Positions 29,201-42,395 of a stretch of DNA of 64,000 nt are shown one piece after another. The stretch is from Arthrobacter sp. OV608 (GTDB lineage: Bacteria; Actinomycetota; Actinomycetes; Actinomycetales; Micrococcaceae). The notes under the pieces are model-generated. The model was not told the origin of the DNA and did not search any database. It saw only the letters and a program-made list of their open reading frames with translations. Where the stretch lies: positions 310,001 to 374,000 of the forward strand of contig FOEZ01000001.1 of the NCBI GenBank assembly GCA_900110595.1, given 5' to 3'. A program made the position numbers and the translations under genes. Each line of letters starts with the position of its first letter. Within the stretch, counting starts at the first letter, position 1.

Positions 29201-30369
29201 CCGGAGAGTTGCATGACGAGTGAACGGACCAGGCCGTCGGCTACGGCCTTCGGTCCCCGGAAGGTGGTCCTGGCGATGTCCGGATCCAAAGCGACGGGAA
29301 CAATGCCCGCGGATGGAACGCCGGCGGAAGGGTCCCCCCGCTCCACTTTCACGTTCGCCGGTTGGGAAGCCTCGCCAAGCCGCAGCCACACACCGCCCTC
29401 CTCAGCGCCATCGTCGGAGGAGGCAGTCTGTGTCTCGCCGACCTGTTTTTGGCCGCCCTGTTTCGGGCTGCCTTGCTTCTGGCGGGCGGCCAGCATCAGG
29501 CATGCAAGCGACGGACCCGCCAGCCGCCGTCGTTTCCGGTCTTCGTCCACGGCAGCCGCAATAGAAGTGGCGAGGTCCCGGCGCTGGCGGCGCCCGGCGG
29601 CGAGGGGAACGAGGACGGATACTGCTGAAGCGGCCGAAAAGGCGAGGAACATCCACATTCCCGTTACTACGGCAAGTCCCACCCCGATCAGCAGCGGAAG
29701 GGCTGCGGTCAGGACGAGCACTGTCCGGTTGCTTGTCTCCGTTCGGCCGGTGACGGTGAGGGGTTCCTGGGTCGAGGTCCCCGCGTGGTCGAGTGCTCTT
29801 TCCGGCGGGTCCAGCAGAACCAGCGACATTGTTGTGTTCCCGCAGCGGATGACCGAGTCCGTGGAAATGACTGCATTCCTGACCCTCACGCCGTCGACGT
29901 CGATGCCGTTCGCGCTGTCCAAATCGATGATCATGATGTCTGTTTCGGTCACATCGAGGCGGGCGTGTTCACGGGAGAGTTCGGGATCGGCGATCTCGAT
30001 CCGGGTACCGCTCCTGCCGAGGGTGTACGAGCCGCGGCGTAACGGTACGACGATGCCGGCGCCCACACCGCTGTGAACGGCCAGGGCGAGGTACGCCTCA
30101 TCAGCGGGCGCCCGCCGTCGTAATTTACGCGCGCCAGCAAGGGCGGCCCCCTCGACCAGAACTGCGCCATTAACTAAGGGCGCCTCACCCACCGTGAGTG
30201 ACTGAAGCGCCTTGCTGCTGACCGAGACGCCCCCTGTGCCGAACTGGCGCGTCAGTTCGCCTTGGATGGAGGCACCGGCAGTGCCTTCGGGAGCCTGGAT
30301 GGTCAGTTCCAGGGGTGTGCCCGGCAGCCCGGACTCCTGGCTGCGGACGAGGGTGCAATGGAATTTCAT
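26245..30369 (-). CDS. FHA-FtsK/SpoIIIE multi-ATPase, EssC/EccC-like
   Basis: This 1374-residue membrane ATPase starts at ATG 30369, 8 nt behind AAGGAT. An N-terminal ubiquitin-like/FHA region (about 110-190: YTLGRSGTRIEIADPELSREH and LDSANGIDVDGVRV) binds phosphothreonine in family members. Two membrane spans follow (about 215-260). The first FtsK domain has Walker A GGTTGSGKSE at about 589-598, Walker B LVIVIDEFR and ATQRP. A second domain keeps only GGPSSGALE, without the P-loop Lys. The third has GGPGSGKTN at about 1216. This is the layout of type VII secretion EssC/EccC motors. No WXG100, EccB, EccD, EccE or YukD-like gene is in the window, so substrate and role are open. Confidence 0.9.
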   Translation of the reverse strand: MKFHCTLVRSQESGLPGTPLELTIQAPEGTAGASIQGELTRQFGTGGVSVSSKALQSLTVGEAPLVNGAVLVEGAALAGARKLRRRAPADEAYLALAVHSGVGAGIVVPLRRGSYTLGRSGTRIEIADPELSREHARLDVTETDIMIIDLDSANGIDVDGVRVRNAVISTDSVIRCGNTTMSLVLLDPPERALDHAGTSTQEPLTVTGRTETSNRTVLVLTAALPLLIGVGLAVVTGMWMFLAFSAASAVSVLVPLAAGRRQRRDLATSIAAAVDEDRKRRRLAGPSLACLMLAARQKQGSPKQGGQKQVGETQTASSDDGAEEGGVWLRLGEASQPANVKVERGDPSAGVPSAGIVPVALDPDIARTTFRGPKAVADGLVRSLVMQLSGYPRARSTRVLIVGDAERLPLAARYLPGSTLTASSHGARRILAEGFGPAHQRGVLIMLGTSNAQDDDATSAMAAGLGWQVLQFLPAAGGGDRTWEVEISERTSILRGPAGEVAFVPDLAPESVFTDFCRNLAGQPAPPDKGSKTVPGSCALSDLLPLSPAGVAAQWNQSAQADGLPVAMGISAAGTRGLDLVSDGPHLLVGGTTGSGKSELLRTFALALALSHPPDRVNFLFVDFKGGSGLGPLTELVHCVGMLTDLSTYELERTMASLRAEIRLREEALAAAQVPDLASYRSTGASPSFPLPHLVIVIDEFRMLVDDAPEVLRELMRIAAIGRSLGIHLVMATQRPQGAVTADIRANVTSSIALRVQSDMESCDIINTKDAAGISVGTPGRAFMARGTEAPQEFQTATIGTARAGPGWADAIKVQHAVDCFIRDGTSDADGESSGDQPPGQQTPAQAAQPLVAMVQDLWHGRNGPAPRLPVAAPLPSNLPVPGSRQSAGHPGSGKNAGWAIELGLMDLPEDQKVVPLVWKPPEHSHLALVGGPSSGALEALGFAVSRIVLHPVEAHCYLLGAGGAFRGLAGSGRIGAHVGPHELRRAVRVLERLKQEMARRLSDGGMKSEVPLVLAISGWGSWISALRAGPLAWAEDLVQDLARDGSRADIVVMLEGDRELVSSRTFALLANRLYFPTGSNPDSRIAWPRMPATAENKGRAVAFGAIAGGGPVVSQLYNPDLETLSKWGMAPGKAPTKRPFRIEPLPALVQATKISSSATSNLSSTPESPKPANSAAGNNNGAGSLGQPLVIGIGGDELEPASISLPYGGVLTVLGGPGSGKTNLLRALPLMNPARGPWLCCEAGSDAAEYWQQSLATAAAGRAQPGTLALVDDADLLSAETLQYLSELNALGCAVVLTANYSPLLLQRVPLVMKSRASGTGVLLAPRSLLDGDLFGTRFEVEAHPVPGRGVLISRDGARNVQVGWSGWNQTHG

Positions 30370-30470
30370 GCGTACAGATCCTTACGGCCTTTGAATCCAC
30401 GCTAGCCAGCAGACGGCCACAGCCGCCCCTGCGAGTTGCTGTATGTGGACAAACTCTGTCGGGGCTCGGT

Positions 30471-30476
30471 TAGGAT
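30471..30476 (+). promoter_or_regulatory. Candidate -10 box for the beta-helix acyltransferase gene
   Basis: TAGGAT lies 48 nt before the GTG at 30525 in the divergent interval between the FtsK-type gene and the acyltransferase. It fits TANNNT; the -35 region is weak. Confidence 0.35.
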
Positions 30477-30524
30477 CGCTACAGACACGACCGCACTCGC
30501 GGTCCCGGCTATGAAGGAGGCACT

Positions 30525-34412
<3,888 letters not shown>

Positions 34413-34416
<4 letters not shown>

Positions 34417-35297
34417 GTCAGGCTGGGGAGGTCGCAGCGCTTGAGTCTCCCGGTGTAGGGGGTGGGCTGTTCGACGTATTTCGCCAACGTTTTCTGCTAA
34501 AGCTTCTGGTCAAGAAGGAACTTCAGGTTCGCTACCGGGGGTCAGTGCTTGGCCTGCTGTGGTCCTATGTGAAGCCCGGGGTGCAGTTTGTGGTGTTCTA
34601 CATTGCACTCGGTGTTTTTCTGGGACTGGAAAAGAGTGCCCGGAATCCCGATGGACTGGCCAATTACGCGGTGTACCTCTTTTCGGGCATCGTGCTCATC
34701 AACTTCTTTACTGAGGCATTAAGCAACGCGGCCCGTTCAATAGTCAGCAACGGCGGCCTCATCAAGAAGATCTACCTGCCCAGGGAACTGTTCCCAGTTG
34801 CTTCGGTTTGGGTTTCGGGAGTGCACTTCGTTCCACAGTTGCTGGTGCTCATAGTGGCCTGCATGGCTGTGGGATGGAAACCAACTGCTCTCCAGTTACT
34901 TGCCGCCCTTGCGGGCTTCCTCATCGTCACGATGCTGGCCACCGGCCTTGGCCTCCTGTTCGGTTCAGCCAACGTCTACTTCCGTGATTTTGAGAACCTG
35001 GTCGATATGCTCCTGATGATTGCCACCTGGGCATCGCCGGTCATGTACGCCTGGACTATGGTGCGCGACAAGATCGGGGACTTCTGGTTCACGGTTTATC
35101 AGGTGAACCCCATCACCGTCGGCATAGAAGCGTTCCACTATGCCTTTTGGTTACCAACGACCGATGGCACTGCGGCGCTGCCGCCAAACCTGCTGTCCCT
35201 GTGGATACCAGTCGGTTTTGCCATTTCAGCCGCTGTCCTGGTACTCGGGCAGTGGACGTTTCGCAGGCTTGAAGGCCGATTTGCGCAGGAGCTTTAA
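34413..35297 (+). CDS. wzm: Polysaccharide ABC transporter permease (Wzm type)
   Basis: This 294-residue membrane permease is of the ABC-2/O-antigen export family. A cytoplasmic amphipathic start (FDVFRQRFLLKLLVKKELQVRYRGS) precedes six hydrophobic segments. The conserved RYRGSVLGLLWSYVKP block and the AEALSNAARSIVSNGGLIKK-like coupling region (here TEALSNAARSIVSNGGLIKK) are typical. It is homologous to mycobacterial Rv3783, which with Rv3781 exports the lipid-linked galactan, so the same job is likely here. The start overlaps the glfT2 stop; the wzt ATG directly follows its stop. Confidence 0.93.
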
Positions 35298-36035
35298 ATG
35301 TCAGTAGCCATTCAAGTCAGCAACATCAGCAAGGAGTTTGTACTTCGGCATACCCGCTCTATCAAGGAAGCCGTCGTTTGGCTCGCTAAAGGGCGAAAGG
35401 GTGATCTTTCAAAAAAGTTTCACGCCTTGCATGATGTGAGCCTGGAAGTCGAAAAAGGCGAGACAGTTGCGCTTCTTGGGCTTAACGGCTCCGGGAAGTC
35501 GACCCTTCTCAAGCACATCTCGGGGGTGATGCTTCCTGACAGCGGGTTCGTAGGAACACAGGGAAGAGTCGCCGGGCTGATTGAAGTCGGCGCTGGTTTC
35601 CACCCCGACCTTTCGGGCAGGGACAATGTTTTCCTCAACGGGGCCATTCTTGGCATGTCGGAAAGCCAGATTCGGGAACAGTTCGATTCCATTGTTGAGT
35701 TTTCCGAAATTGGTGACTTCATCGATACGGAGGTGAAGTTCTACTCGTCCGGGATGTACCTCCGGCTGGCATTTTCTGTGGCCGTCCACACGGATCCGGA
35801 GATCTTTCTTGTTGATGAGATCCTGGCAGTGGGGGATGAGCCGTTCCAGCGTAAATGTCTGGATAAGATCAAACAGCTTTCGGACGCGGGAAAGACCCTG
35901 ATAGTCGTCAGCCATGACTTGGATCTTGTATCGCGCATCTGCGACCGGGGGGTGGTCCTGGACCATGGGAACATCGTTTTCGACGGTCCTATCGGTGATG
36001 CTGTTACTACCCTGAGGGCGGCGAACCAACGCTAG
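35298..36035 (+). CDS. wzt: Polysaccharide ABC transporter ATPase (Wzt type)
   Basis: The 245-residue ATPase partners the adjacent permease. Walker A is LLGLNGSGKSTLLKHISG, the signature region is FYSSGMYLRLAFSVAVH, and Walker B is EIFLVDEILAVGDEPFQ, all typical of Wzt/TagH/RfbE proteins. It ends soon after the ATPase domain and lacks the C-terminal carbohydrate-binding extension found in Wzt proteins that read a terminal cap. Export is therefore probably not gated by a chain-end modification. It starts one base after the wzm stop. Rv3781 in mycobacteria is the best-known counterpart. Confidence 0.93.
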   Translation: MSVAIQVSNISKEFVLRHTRSIKEAVVWLAKGRKGDLSKKFHALHDVSLEVEKGETVALLGLNGSGKSTLLKHISGVMLPDSGFVGTQGRVAGLIEVGAGFHPDLSGRDNVFLNGAILGMSESQIREQFDSIVEFSEIGDFIDTEVKFYSSGMYLRLAFSVAVHTDPEIFLVDEILAVGDEPFQRKCLDKIKQLSDAGKTLIVVSHDLDLVSRICDRGVVLDHGNIVFDGPIGDAVTTLRAANQR

Positions 36036-36148
36036 CGTTGGCTTATTCTAAATTCGTGCCCGTTGTGCCCCGTAGTCAGCTGACTAATAATTCTCAGGTC
36101 AACTGAGGTCCGGGGCCGCGTCTCAACTCAATTTCTGGAGGATTCTCT

Positions 36149-38122
36149 GTGTCCTGGTTGTCTGTAGTCCCGCATGTCTTCGTCGCGGTGGCTATTCTCT
36201 TCATTCCAGGAACAGTGGTCGCGCTGGCCAGCAGAATGCGGGGATTTTCACTGCTGGCGGTAAGTCCCGCCATTACAGTGACCCTGGTGTCTGTTGCAGC
36301 GGTTCTGGCACCAATGATCGGCCTCAGGTGGTCGCCGGTGCCCGTTCTCTTGCTGACATTTCTTTTTGCGGTCCTGGCCTTTGCCCTGACAGCCTTCCTC
36401 ATCAAGGGCAAGCGGCACAGGGGACTCGTGGTTGACTGGCGGACTTCAGGATTGCAGTGGTTTGCCGTCCTCGTTGCCGCCTTTCTCGTGGGCCGGCGTG
36501 TGGTTGCTGTTGTTGGCACACCTGAGGCCTTCTCTCAAACCTTCGACAACGTCTTCCATTTAAACGCGATTCGGCATGTAGAGGACACAGGCTCCGCCTC
36601 TTCTCTAACCATCAGCACGTTTACGGGCGGTTCGTTTTACCCGGCAGCCTGGCACGACCTTGTGTCATTGCTGACGAACCTGACCGGCGCCGACATCACG
36701 GTTGCCGTCAATGTGGTCAATCTTGTGGTGGCCGCCCTTGTGTGGCCTTTGGGCTGCATGTTCCTTGCCCACAAGGTTGCCGGTGCCCGGGCTGCAGTTA
36801 CCGTTGCGGCCGGCATTCTCGCTGCCGGCTTCGGTGCATTCCCACTCCTGCTCCTTGATTTTGGCGTGCTGTATCCGAACTTCCTCGGCAATGCCTTGAT
36901 ACCGGTGGCGCTGGCCTTGGGGATACGTCTCCTGGGCCTGGGAGTGGAGACGCCGAAATCACGGGCAGTGGACGGTTTGTTATTGCTGGCCAGCCTGCCG
37001 GGCATTGCGCTTGCGCACCCCAGCAGCGTTATGGCTTTCCTTGCGCTGATGGTTCCACCATTGCTGTTTGCTTGGGCCAAGACCGTGGCCCGACTCTTCA
37101 GGGCAGGCACCTTGTCCTGGCCCCGGCTGCTGGGCATGCTCGCTGTGTTGTTCGCAGGTGTGGCAGGTCTGGTGGTCACATGGCAGAATGTGCGCCCCCT
37201 GGAGGAGGCCGCCTTTTGGCCTCCGGTGGAAACCACTGGAAGGGCGATCGGCGAGGTGCTCACCAGTTCTGCTGTTGGCCGGCCCGTATCTTGGGTGGTT
37301 TCTATCCTGGCAGTGGCCGGCATCGTTTCTCTGATCGTTCGACGCTCCCAGTTGTGGTTCATTGGGACGTATTTGATGGCCGCCGGACTGTTCGTCGTTG
37401 TCGCGTCTTTCCCGGTAGGGCCGCAGCGGATGTTCATTACCGGAGTGTGGTACAACGATCCGCCCCGGCTCGCGTCCCTCTTACCCATAGTGATCCTGCC
37501 GCTGGCCACCATGGGTGCGGTAGCTTGCTGGGACGGGCTGGTTTTGCCTGCTGTGCAGAACCTGGTCCGGGGAGTCAGAAGTACATCCTCGCAGGGCAAA
37601 GCAGCTGCTGCTTTTGCGCTGCCAGTGGTTGGAGCGGTGGCCGTAAGTGTTCTGGCTTTCGGGACTCAACAGGCCAACGTCCGGGATGCCGTCAATACGG
37701 CAGCCCCGGGCTATCAGCTGACGAAGGATTCTCCGCTGATCTCAACTGATGAACTCGCCCTGATCAAAAGACTTGACAGCAAAGTTCCCGAAGGCTCGGT
37801 TATAGCCGACAACCCCTGGAACGGGAGCGCTTTGGCGTACGCGTTCAGCGGGCGTCCCGTCCTTCTGCCGCACATGCACGGCACGGTGCCCGAAGGAGGG
37901 AAAAAGATCATTGACGAGTTGAACGATGCCTCGGTGGATCCTTCAGTCTGCCCTGAAGTCCAGCGACTCAACGTGGACTTTGTCCTCGATTTCGGGCACC
38001 GCGAAGTACACGGTGGGGACCACGGATACGACGGCCTGGACAATCTGGCACTGGATGGAGTTGCACGGCTGGTTGATGAGCAGGGCGAAGCAAGACTCTA
38101 CGAGATAACAGCCTGCAAGTAG
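36149..38122 (+). CDS. Large polytopic membrane protein, DUF6541-like, possible GT-C glycosyltransferase
   Basis: This 657-residue protein starts at GTG 36149 behind CTGGAGGA. It has about a dozen hydrophobic segments. An acidic motif after an early span (QTFDNVFHLNAIRH) resembles the D-x-x-F-H loop of GT-C enzymes that use polyprenyl-phosphate sugars. The soluble C-terminal part (about 510-657) is extracytoplasmic by topology, with DNPWNGSALAYAFSGRPV and CPEVQRLNVDFVLDFG. The family is commonly listed as DUF6541. The activity is inferred only. It is 113 bp after wzt, likely in the same or a following operon, and is followed by a GC-rich hairpin. Confidence 0.78.
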   Translation: MSWLSVVPHVFVAVAILFIPGTVVALASRMRGFSLLAVSPAITVTLVSVAAVLAPMIGLRWSPVPVLLLTFLFAVLAFALTAFLIKGKRHRGLVVDWRTSGLQWFAVLVAAFLVGRRVVAVVGTPEAFSQTFDNVFHLNAIRHVEDTGSASSLTISTFTGGSFYPAAWHDLVSLLTNLTGADITVAVNVVNLVVAALVWPLGCMFLAHKVAGARAAVTVAAGILAAGFGAFPLLLLDFGVLYPNFLGNALIPVALALGIRLLGLGVETPKSRAVDGLLLLASLPGIALAHPSSVMAFLALMVPPLLFAWAKTVARLFRAGTLSWPRLLGMLAVLFAGVAGLVVTWQNVRPLEEAAFWPPVETTGRAIGEVLTSSAVGRPVSWVVSILAVAGIVSLIVRRSQLWFIGTYLMAAGLFVVVASFPVGPQRMFITGVWYNDPPRLASLLPIVILPLATMGAVACWDGLVLPAVQNLVRGVRSTSSQGKAAAAFALPVVGAVAVSVLAFGTQQANVRDAVNTAAPGYQLTKDSPLISTDELALIKRLDSKVPEGSVIADNPWNGSALAYAFSGRPVLLPHMHGTVPEGGKKIIDELNDASVDPSVCPEVQRLNVDFVLDFGHREVHGGDHGYDGLDNLALDGVARLVDEQGEARLYEITACK

Positions 38123-38162
38123 GTACCTTCTGCCCCGGGCGCTGCTTTTCAACGCCACCCCG

Positions 38163-38186
38163 GCCGGGCCCTCCTAGGGGCCCGGC
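38163..38186. terminator. Hairpin between convergent DUF6541-like gene and rfbA
   Basis: GCCGGGCCC (38163-38171) pairs with GGGCCCGGC (38178-38186) around TCCTAG. It lies between two convergent stop codons and may terminate both. Confidence 0.65.
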
Positions 38187-38194
38187 GCCGGGTT

Positions 38195-39067
38195 CTACGC
38201 TTGTGAACCGTTGAGCAGGCCCAGCAAATAGCTTCCGTAGCCGCTCTTAACGAGGGGCTCTGCTCGTGTTTTCAGTTCGTCGTCGCTCAGGAAACCCAGT
38301 CGCCAGGCGATTTCCTCCGGAGCCCCGATCTTGAGACCTTGGCGGTGCTCCACAGTCCGAATGAAATTTGACGCATCATTAAGCGAATCAAAAGTTCCTG
38401 TATCCAGCCAAGCGGTGCCACGCGGAAGGATCTCAACCTTTAGCTGTCCGCGCTCAAGATACGTTCGGTTGACGTCAGTTATCTCCAGCTCCCCGCGCGG
38501 GGACGGTTCCAGATTCTTGGCGATCTCTATCACGTCGTTGTCATAGAAGTAGAGGCCTGGCACGGCATAATGGCTTCGCGGTTTGAGGGGCTTTTCCTCC
38601 AGAGAGACAGCCGTGCCTTGCTCGTCGAACTCAACAACACCATAGGCAGTGGGATCCGAAACCCAATAGCCAAAGACTGCCCCGCCTTCGATGTCCTTAA
38701 AGCGCCGCAGCTGGGTGCCCATGCCCTGACCGTAGAAAATGTTGTCACCAAGCACGAGTGCCACTGGTTCATTTCCAATGTGCTCCTGGCCCAAAATGAA
38801 TGCCTGTGCCAGGCCATCGGGACTTGGCTGCTGCTTATAGGTGATGTTGACGCCAAACTGCCAGCCGTCGCCCAGCAGCCGTTGGAACTGTTCAGCATCG
38901 TGGGGGGTAGTAATTATGAGAATATCTTTGATACCGGCCAGGATCAGGGTCGAGAGCGGGTAGTAAATCATCGGCTTGTCGTAGACGGGGACGAGTTGCT
39001 TGCTCGAGCCAAGAGTAATCGGGTGCAGCCGCGAGCCCGTGCCGCCGGCCAAAATGATTCCACGCAT
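38195..39067 (-). CDS. rfbA: Glucose-1-phosphate thymidylyltransferase
   Basis: This 290-residue enzyme makes dTDP-glucose from dTTP and glucose-1-phosphate, the first step to dTDP-L-rhamnose. The start at ATG 39067 ([20 protein letters not shown]) places the nucleotide-binding GGxGxRL motif right at the N-terminus, as usual. [18 protein letters not shown] and the later [11 protein letters not shown] are family signatures. A frame extending to 39124 adds an atypical leader. It is divergent from rfbB across 102 bp and alone on the minus strand, so the rml pathway is transcribed in two directions. Confidence 0.95.
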   Translation of the reverse strand: MRGIILAGGTGSRLHPITLGSSKQLVPVYDKPMIYYPLSTLILAGIKDILIITTPHDAEQFQRLLGDGWQFGVNITYKQQPSPDGLAQAFILGQEHIGNEPVALVLGDNIFYGQGMGTQLRRFKDIEGGAVFGYWVSDPTAYGVVEFDEQGTAVSLEEKPLKPRSHYAVPGLYFYDNDVIEIAKNLEPSPRGELEITDVNRTYLERGQLKVEILPRGTAWLDTGTFDSLNDASNFIRTVEHRQGLKIGAPEEIAWRLGFLSDDELKTRAEPLVKSGYGSYLLGLLNGSQA

Positions 39068-39157
39068 AGGCTCTATCATTGCCTGCGCGAACGGGCACCG
39101 CCAAACCCACAGCGTTTGCTGCAACTCCCATCACTGAGGCAGCCTGCCATAGCACGT

Positions 39158-39163
39158 TAGGCT
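39158..39163 (+). promoter_or_regulatory. Candidate leaderless -10 box for rfbB
   Basis: TAGGCT ends 6 nt before the rfbB ATG at 39170, and there is no ribosome site. This is the spacing expected if the transcript begins at the start codon. Confidence 0.5.
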
Positions 39164-39169
39164 ATGTGA

Positions 39170-40168
<999 letters not shown>

Positions 40169-40171
40169 AAG

Positions 40172-41578
40172 ATGTCGATCGAGTTTTCGAAGAAGTTAGT
40201 TGCCCACGAAACGCCGATCCCCGGCGTCGTCCTCTACGATCTTCCGGTCCATGGGGATAACCGCGGCTGGTTCAAGGAAAATTGGCAGCGTGAAAAAATG
40301 GTTGCCCTTGGCCTGCCGGATTTCAGCCCGGTACAGAACAACATTTCCTTCAATGAGAAAGCCGGCACCACGCGTGGCATCCACGCCGAGCCCTGGGACA
40401 AGTTCATTTCCGTAGCCACGGGCAGGATTTTCGGCGCCTGGGTCGATCTTCGGGAGGGCGCCACATTCGGGACTGTATTTACCGCCGAAATGGACCCAAG
40501 CCAGGCAATTTTCATTCCGCGGGGCGTTGGAAATGCCTTCCAGACCTTGGAAGACAACACGGCCTACACCTACTTGGTCAATGACCACTGGTCAGCTGAC
40601 GCGCAAGGTCAGTACACGTTCCTGAACCTCGCCGACGAGTCCGCGGCGATCCGGTGGCCCATTCCACTAGAGGATGCAGAACTCTCTGACAAGGACAAGG
40701 CCCATCCCCGACTGGCGGAGGTTGTGCCCATGCCGCCGAAGAAGATCCTGGTGGTCGGTGCGGACGGGCAGCTCGGCAAGGCGTTGCGCGGGATGTACGA
40801 CGGCGATGCGTCCGTTGAGTTCGCCGGGCGCGGTGAGTTCGACATCACCGATGTCGAGGCTTTCTCCAACCGCAACTGGAAGAACTACTCAGCAATCATC
40901 AATGCAGCGGCCTATACTGCCGTGGACGCCGCGGAAACCGCGGAAGGCCGGGCAGCGGCCTGGGCCAACAACGTAACCGCGGTGGCCCGCCTGGCGGGGA
41001 CCGCCGTCGAGCATCAGCTGACGCTGGTCCATGTCTCCTCGGACTATGTCTTTGACGGTTCACGGGACATCCATGATGAAACAGAGGAATTCTCGCCGCT
41101 GGGTGTCTACGGGCAGACGAAGGCGGCCGGCGATGCCATTGTGAGCGCAGTCCCACGGCATTACATAGTGCGAACCAGCTGGGTCATTGGAGAGGGTTCC
41201 AATTTTGTCCGGACCATGGCCTCACTTGCCTCGCGAGGTATCAAGCCTTCTGTTGTCAACGATCAGGTCGGGCGGCTTAGCTTCACCGAGGACATTGCAG
41301 CTGGTATTCAGCACCTGCTCATGACAGCAGCACCCTACGGCACGTACAACCTCTCGAGCGACGGCGGTCCGCAGTCCTGGGCCGACATCGCCGCGGATGT
41401 CTATGAGTTGTCGGGAGCAAGCCGTGAAGACGTCACCGGGGTTTCCACTGAAGAGTATTTCAGGGGCAAGACGGCAGCGCCGAGGCCGCTGAACAGCGTC
41501 CTGGATCTCGCAAAGATCAAGGCGACAGGCTTCAAGCCGGCAGATTCCGCTAGTAGGATGCTGGAATACCTTAGGTAG
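40172..41578 (+). CDS. Bifunctional dTDP-4-dehydrorhamnose 3,5-epimerase / reductase (RmlC-RmlD fusion)
   Basis: The 468-residue protein joins two pathway steps. Residues 1-183 form the RmlC cupin epimerase: DNRGWFKENW, then KAGTTRGIHAEPWDKFI with the catalytic His, and IFIPRGVGNAFQTLED. A short Pro/Lys linker (VPMPPKK) leads at about residue 189 to the RmlD reductase: ILVVGADGQLGKALRG, NAAAYTAVDAAE, SSDYVFDGS, YGQTKAAGD (Tyr-x3-Lys), and VRTSWVIG. The open frame is continuous with no internal stop, so this is a true fusion. Substrate channelling is plausible but unproven. It is 3 bp downstream of rfbB. Confidence 0.93.
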   Translation: MSIEFSKKLVAHETPIPGVVLYDLPVHGDNRGWFKENWQREKMVALGLPDFSPVQNNISFNEKAGTTRGIHAEPWDKFISVATGRIFGAWVDLREGATFGTVFTAEMDPSQAIFIPRGVGNAFQTLEDNTAYTYLVNDHWSADAQGQYTFLNLADESAAIRWPIPLEDAELSDKDKAHPRLAEVVPMPPKKILVVGADGQLGKALRGMYDGDASVEFAGRGEFDITDVEAFSNRNWKNYSAIINAAAYTAVDAAETAEGRAAAWANNVTAVARLAGTAVEHQLTLVHVSSDYVFDGSRDIHDETEEFSPLGVYGQTKAAGDAIVSAVPRHYIVRTSWVIGEGSNFVRTMASLASRGIKPSVVNDQVGRLSFTEDIAAGIQHLLMTAAPYGTYNLSSDGGPQSWADIAADVYELSGASREDVTGVSTEEYFRGKTAAPRPLNSVLDLAKIKATGFKPADSASRMLEYLR

Positions 41579-41697
41579 CGTGCACGGGTCGCGCGCCCGC
41601 ACAAAGTCCTCGCCTCGGGCGGAAACCACCGTGCGAACCGTCCCCGGAGGATGCCGCGCGCCGTATCCATGCCTCCCCATATGCAACAATTGAACCC

Positions 41698-42363
41698 GTG
41701 AGTCGCACCTGGATCGTAATTCCCATGTACAACGAAGCTACTGTCGTAGGTTCTGTCGTCGAGGGGCTGCGAAAGCAGTTTCCCTACGTAGTCTGCGTCG
41801 ACGACGGGAGCACCGACGGATCACAGGAGCAGGCGCGGGCTGCAGGGGCAGTTGTGGTTCAGCATCCGATCAATCTCGGCCAGGGTGCTGCCCTGCAGAC
41901 GGGGATCGAGTTTGCACTACAGGATCCGGAACTGGATTGTGTCGTCACTTTCGACGCCGACGGGCAGCACCGGGTGGACGATGCCAAGGCCATGGTTGAC
42001 CGGGTGCGGGCCGGCGAAGCGGACATTATTCTTGGCTCGCGCTTCCTGGACGACCGCACCCAGCTTTCAGCAGCAAAGCGCCTTGTCCTCAAGACGGCGG
42101 CGATCCAATCACGAATGGCGACTGGCCTGAACCTGACTGACGCCCACAACGGGCTCCGGGCATTCAACCGCTATGTTGCCTCCAACATTCATCTGACGCA
42201 GAACCGCATGGCCCACGCATCTGAGCTCGTGAATCAGTTGGCCAAGCTCAAGCCGAACTACGCTGAGCACCCCGTGGAAATCATCTACACCGACTATTCC
42301 AAGGCCAAGGGTCAATCCCTGTTGAACTCAGTCAACATCGTGGCCGAGCTGTTCTTTAAGTAG
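41698..42363 (+). CDS. Family 2 glycosyltransferase, polyprenyl-phosphate type
   Basis: This 221-residue GT-A enzyme begins at GTG 41698 (VSRTWIVIPMYNEA). It shows VCVDDGSTDGS for nucleotide binding and FDADGQH for metal binding, then a short C-terminal helical part without membrane spans. It resembles the DPM1/GT2 enzymes that load a sugar on polyprenyl phosphate. The following small DUF2304 membrane protein and an acyltransferase lie immediately downstream, the pairing commonly seen for GT2-DUF2304. Donor and acceptor are unknown. No ribosome site is clear before the GTG. Confidence 0.87.
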   Translation: MSRTWIVIPMYNEATVVGSVVEGLRKQFPYVVCVDDGSTDGSQEQARAAGAVVVQHPINLGQGAALQTGIEFALQDPELDCVVTFDADGQHRVDDAKAMVDRVRAGEADIILGSRFLDDRTQLSAAKRLVLKTAAIQSRMATGLNLTDAHNGLRAFNRYVASNIHLTQNRMAHASELVNQLAKLKPNYAEHPVEIIYTDYSKAKGQSLLNSVNIVAELFFK

Positions 42364-42395
42364 ACCCTCTTCGTATACAAGCCCAAGGTGCCAGT

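Noticed and set aside
41579..41697. Possible tRNA or small RNA in the interval after the rmlC-rmlD fusion
   Set aside because: Only a weak, bulged GC hairpin is present; no cloverleaf or TPsiC-like sequence was found.
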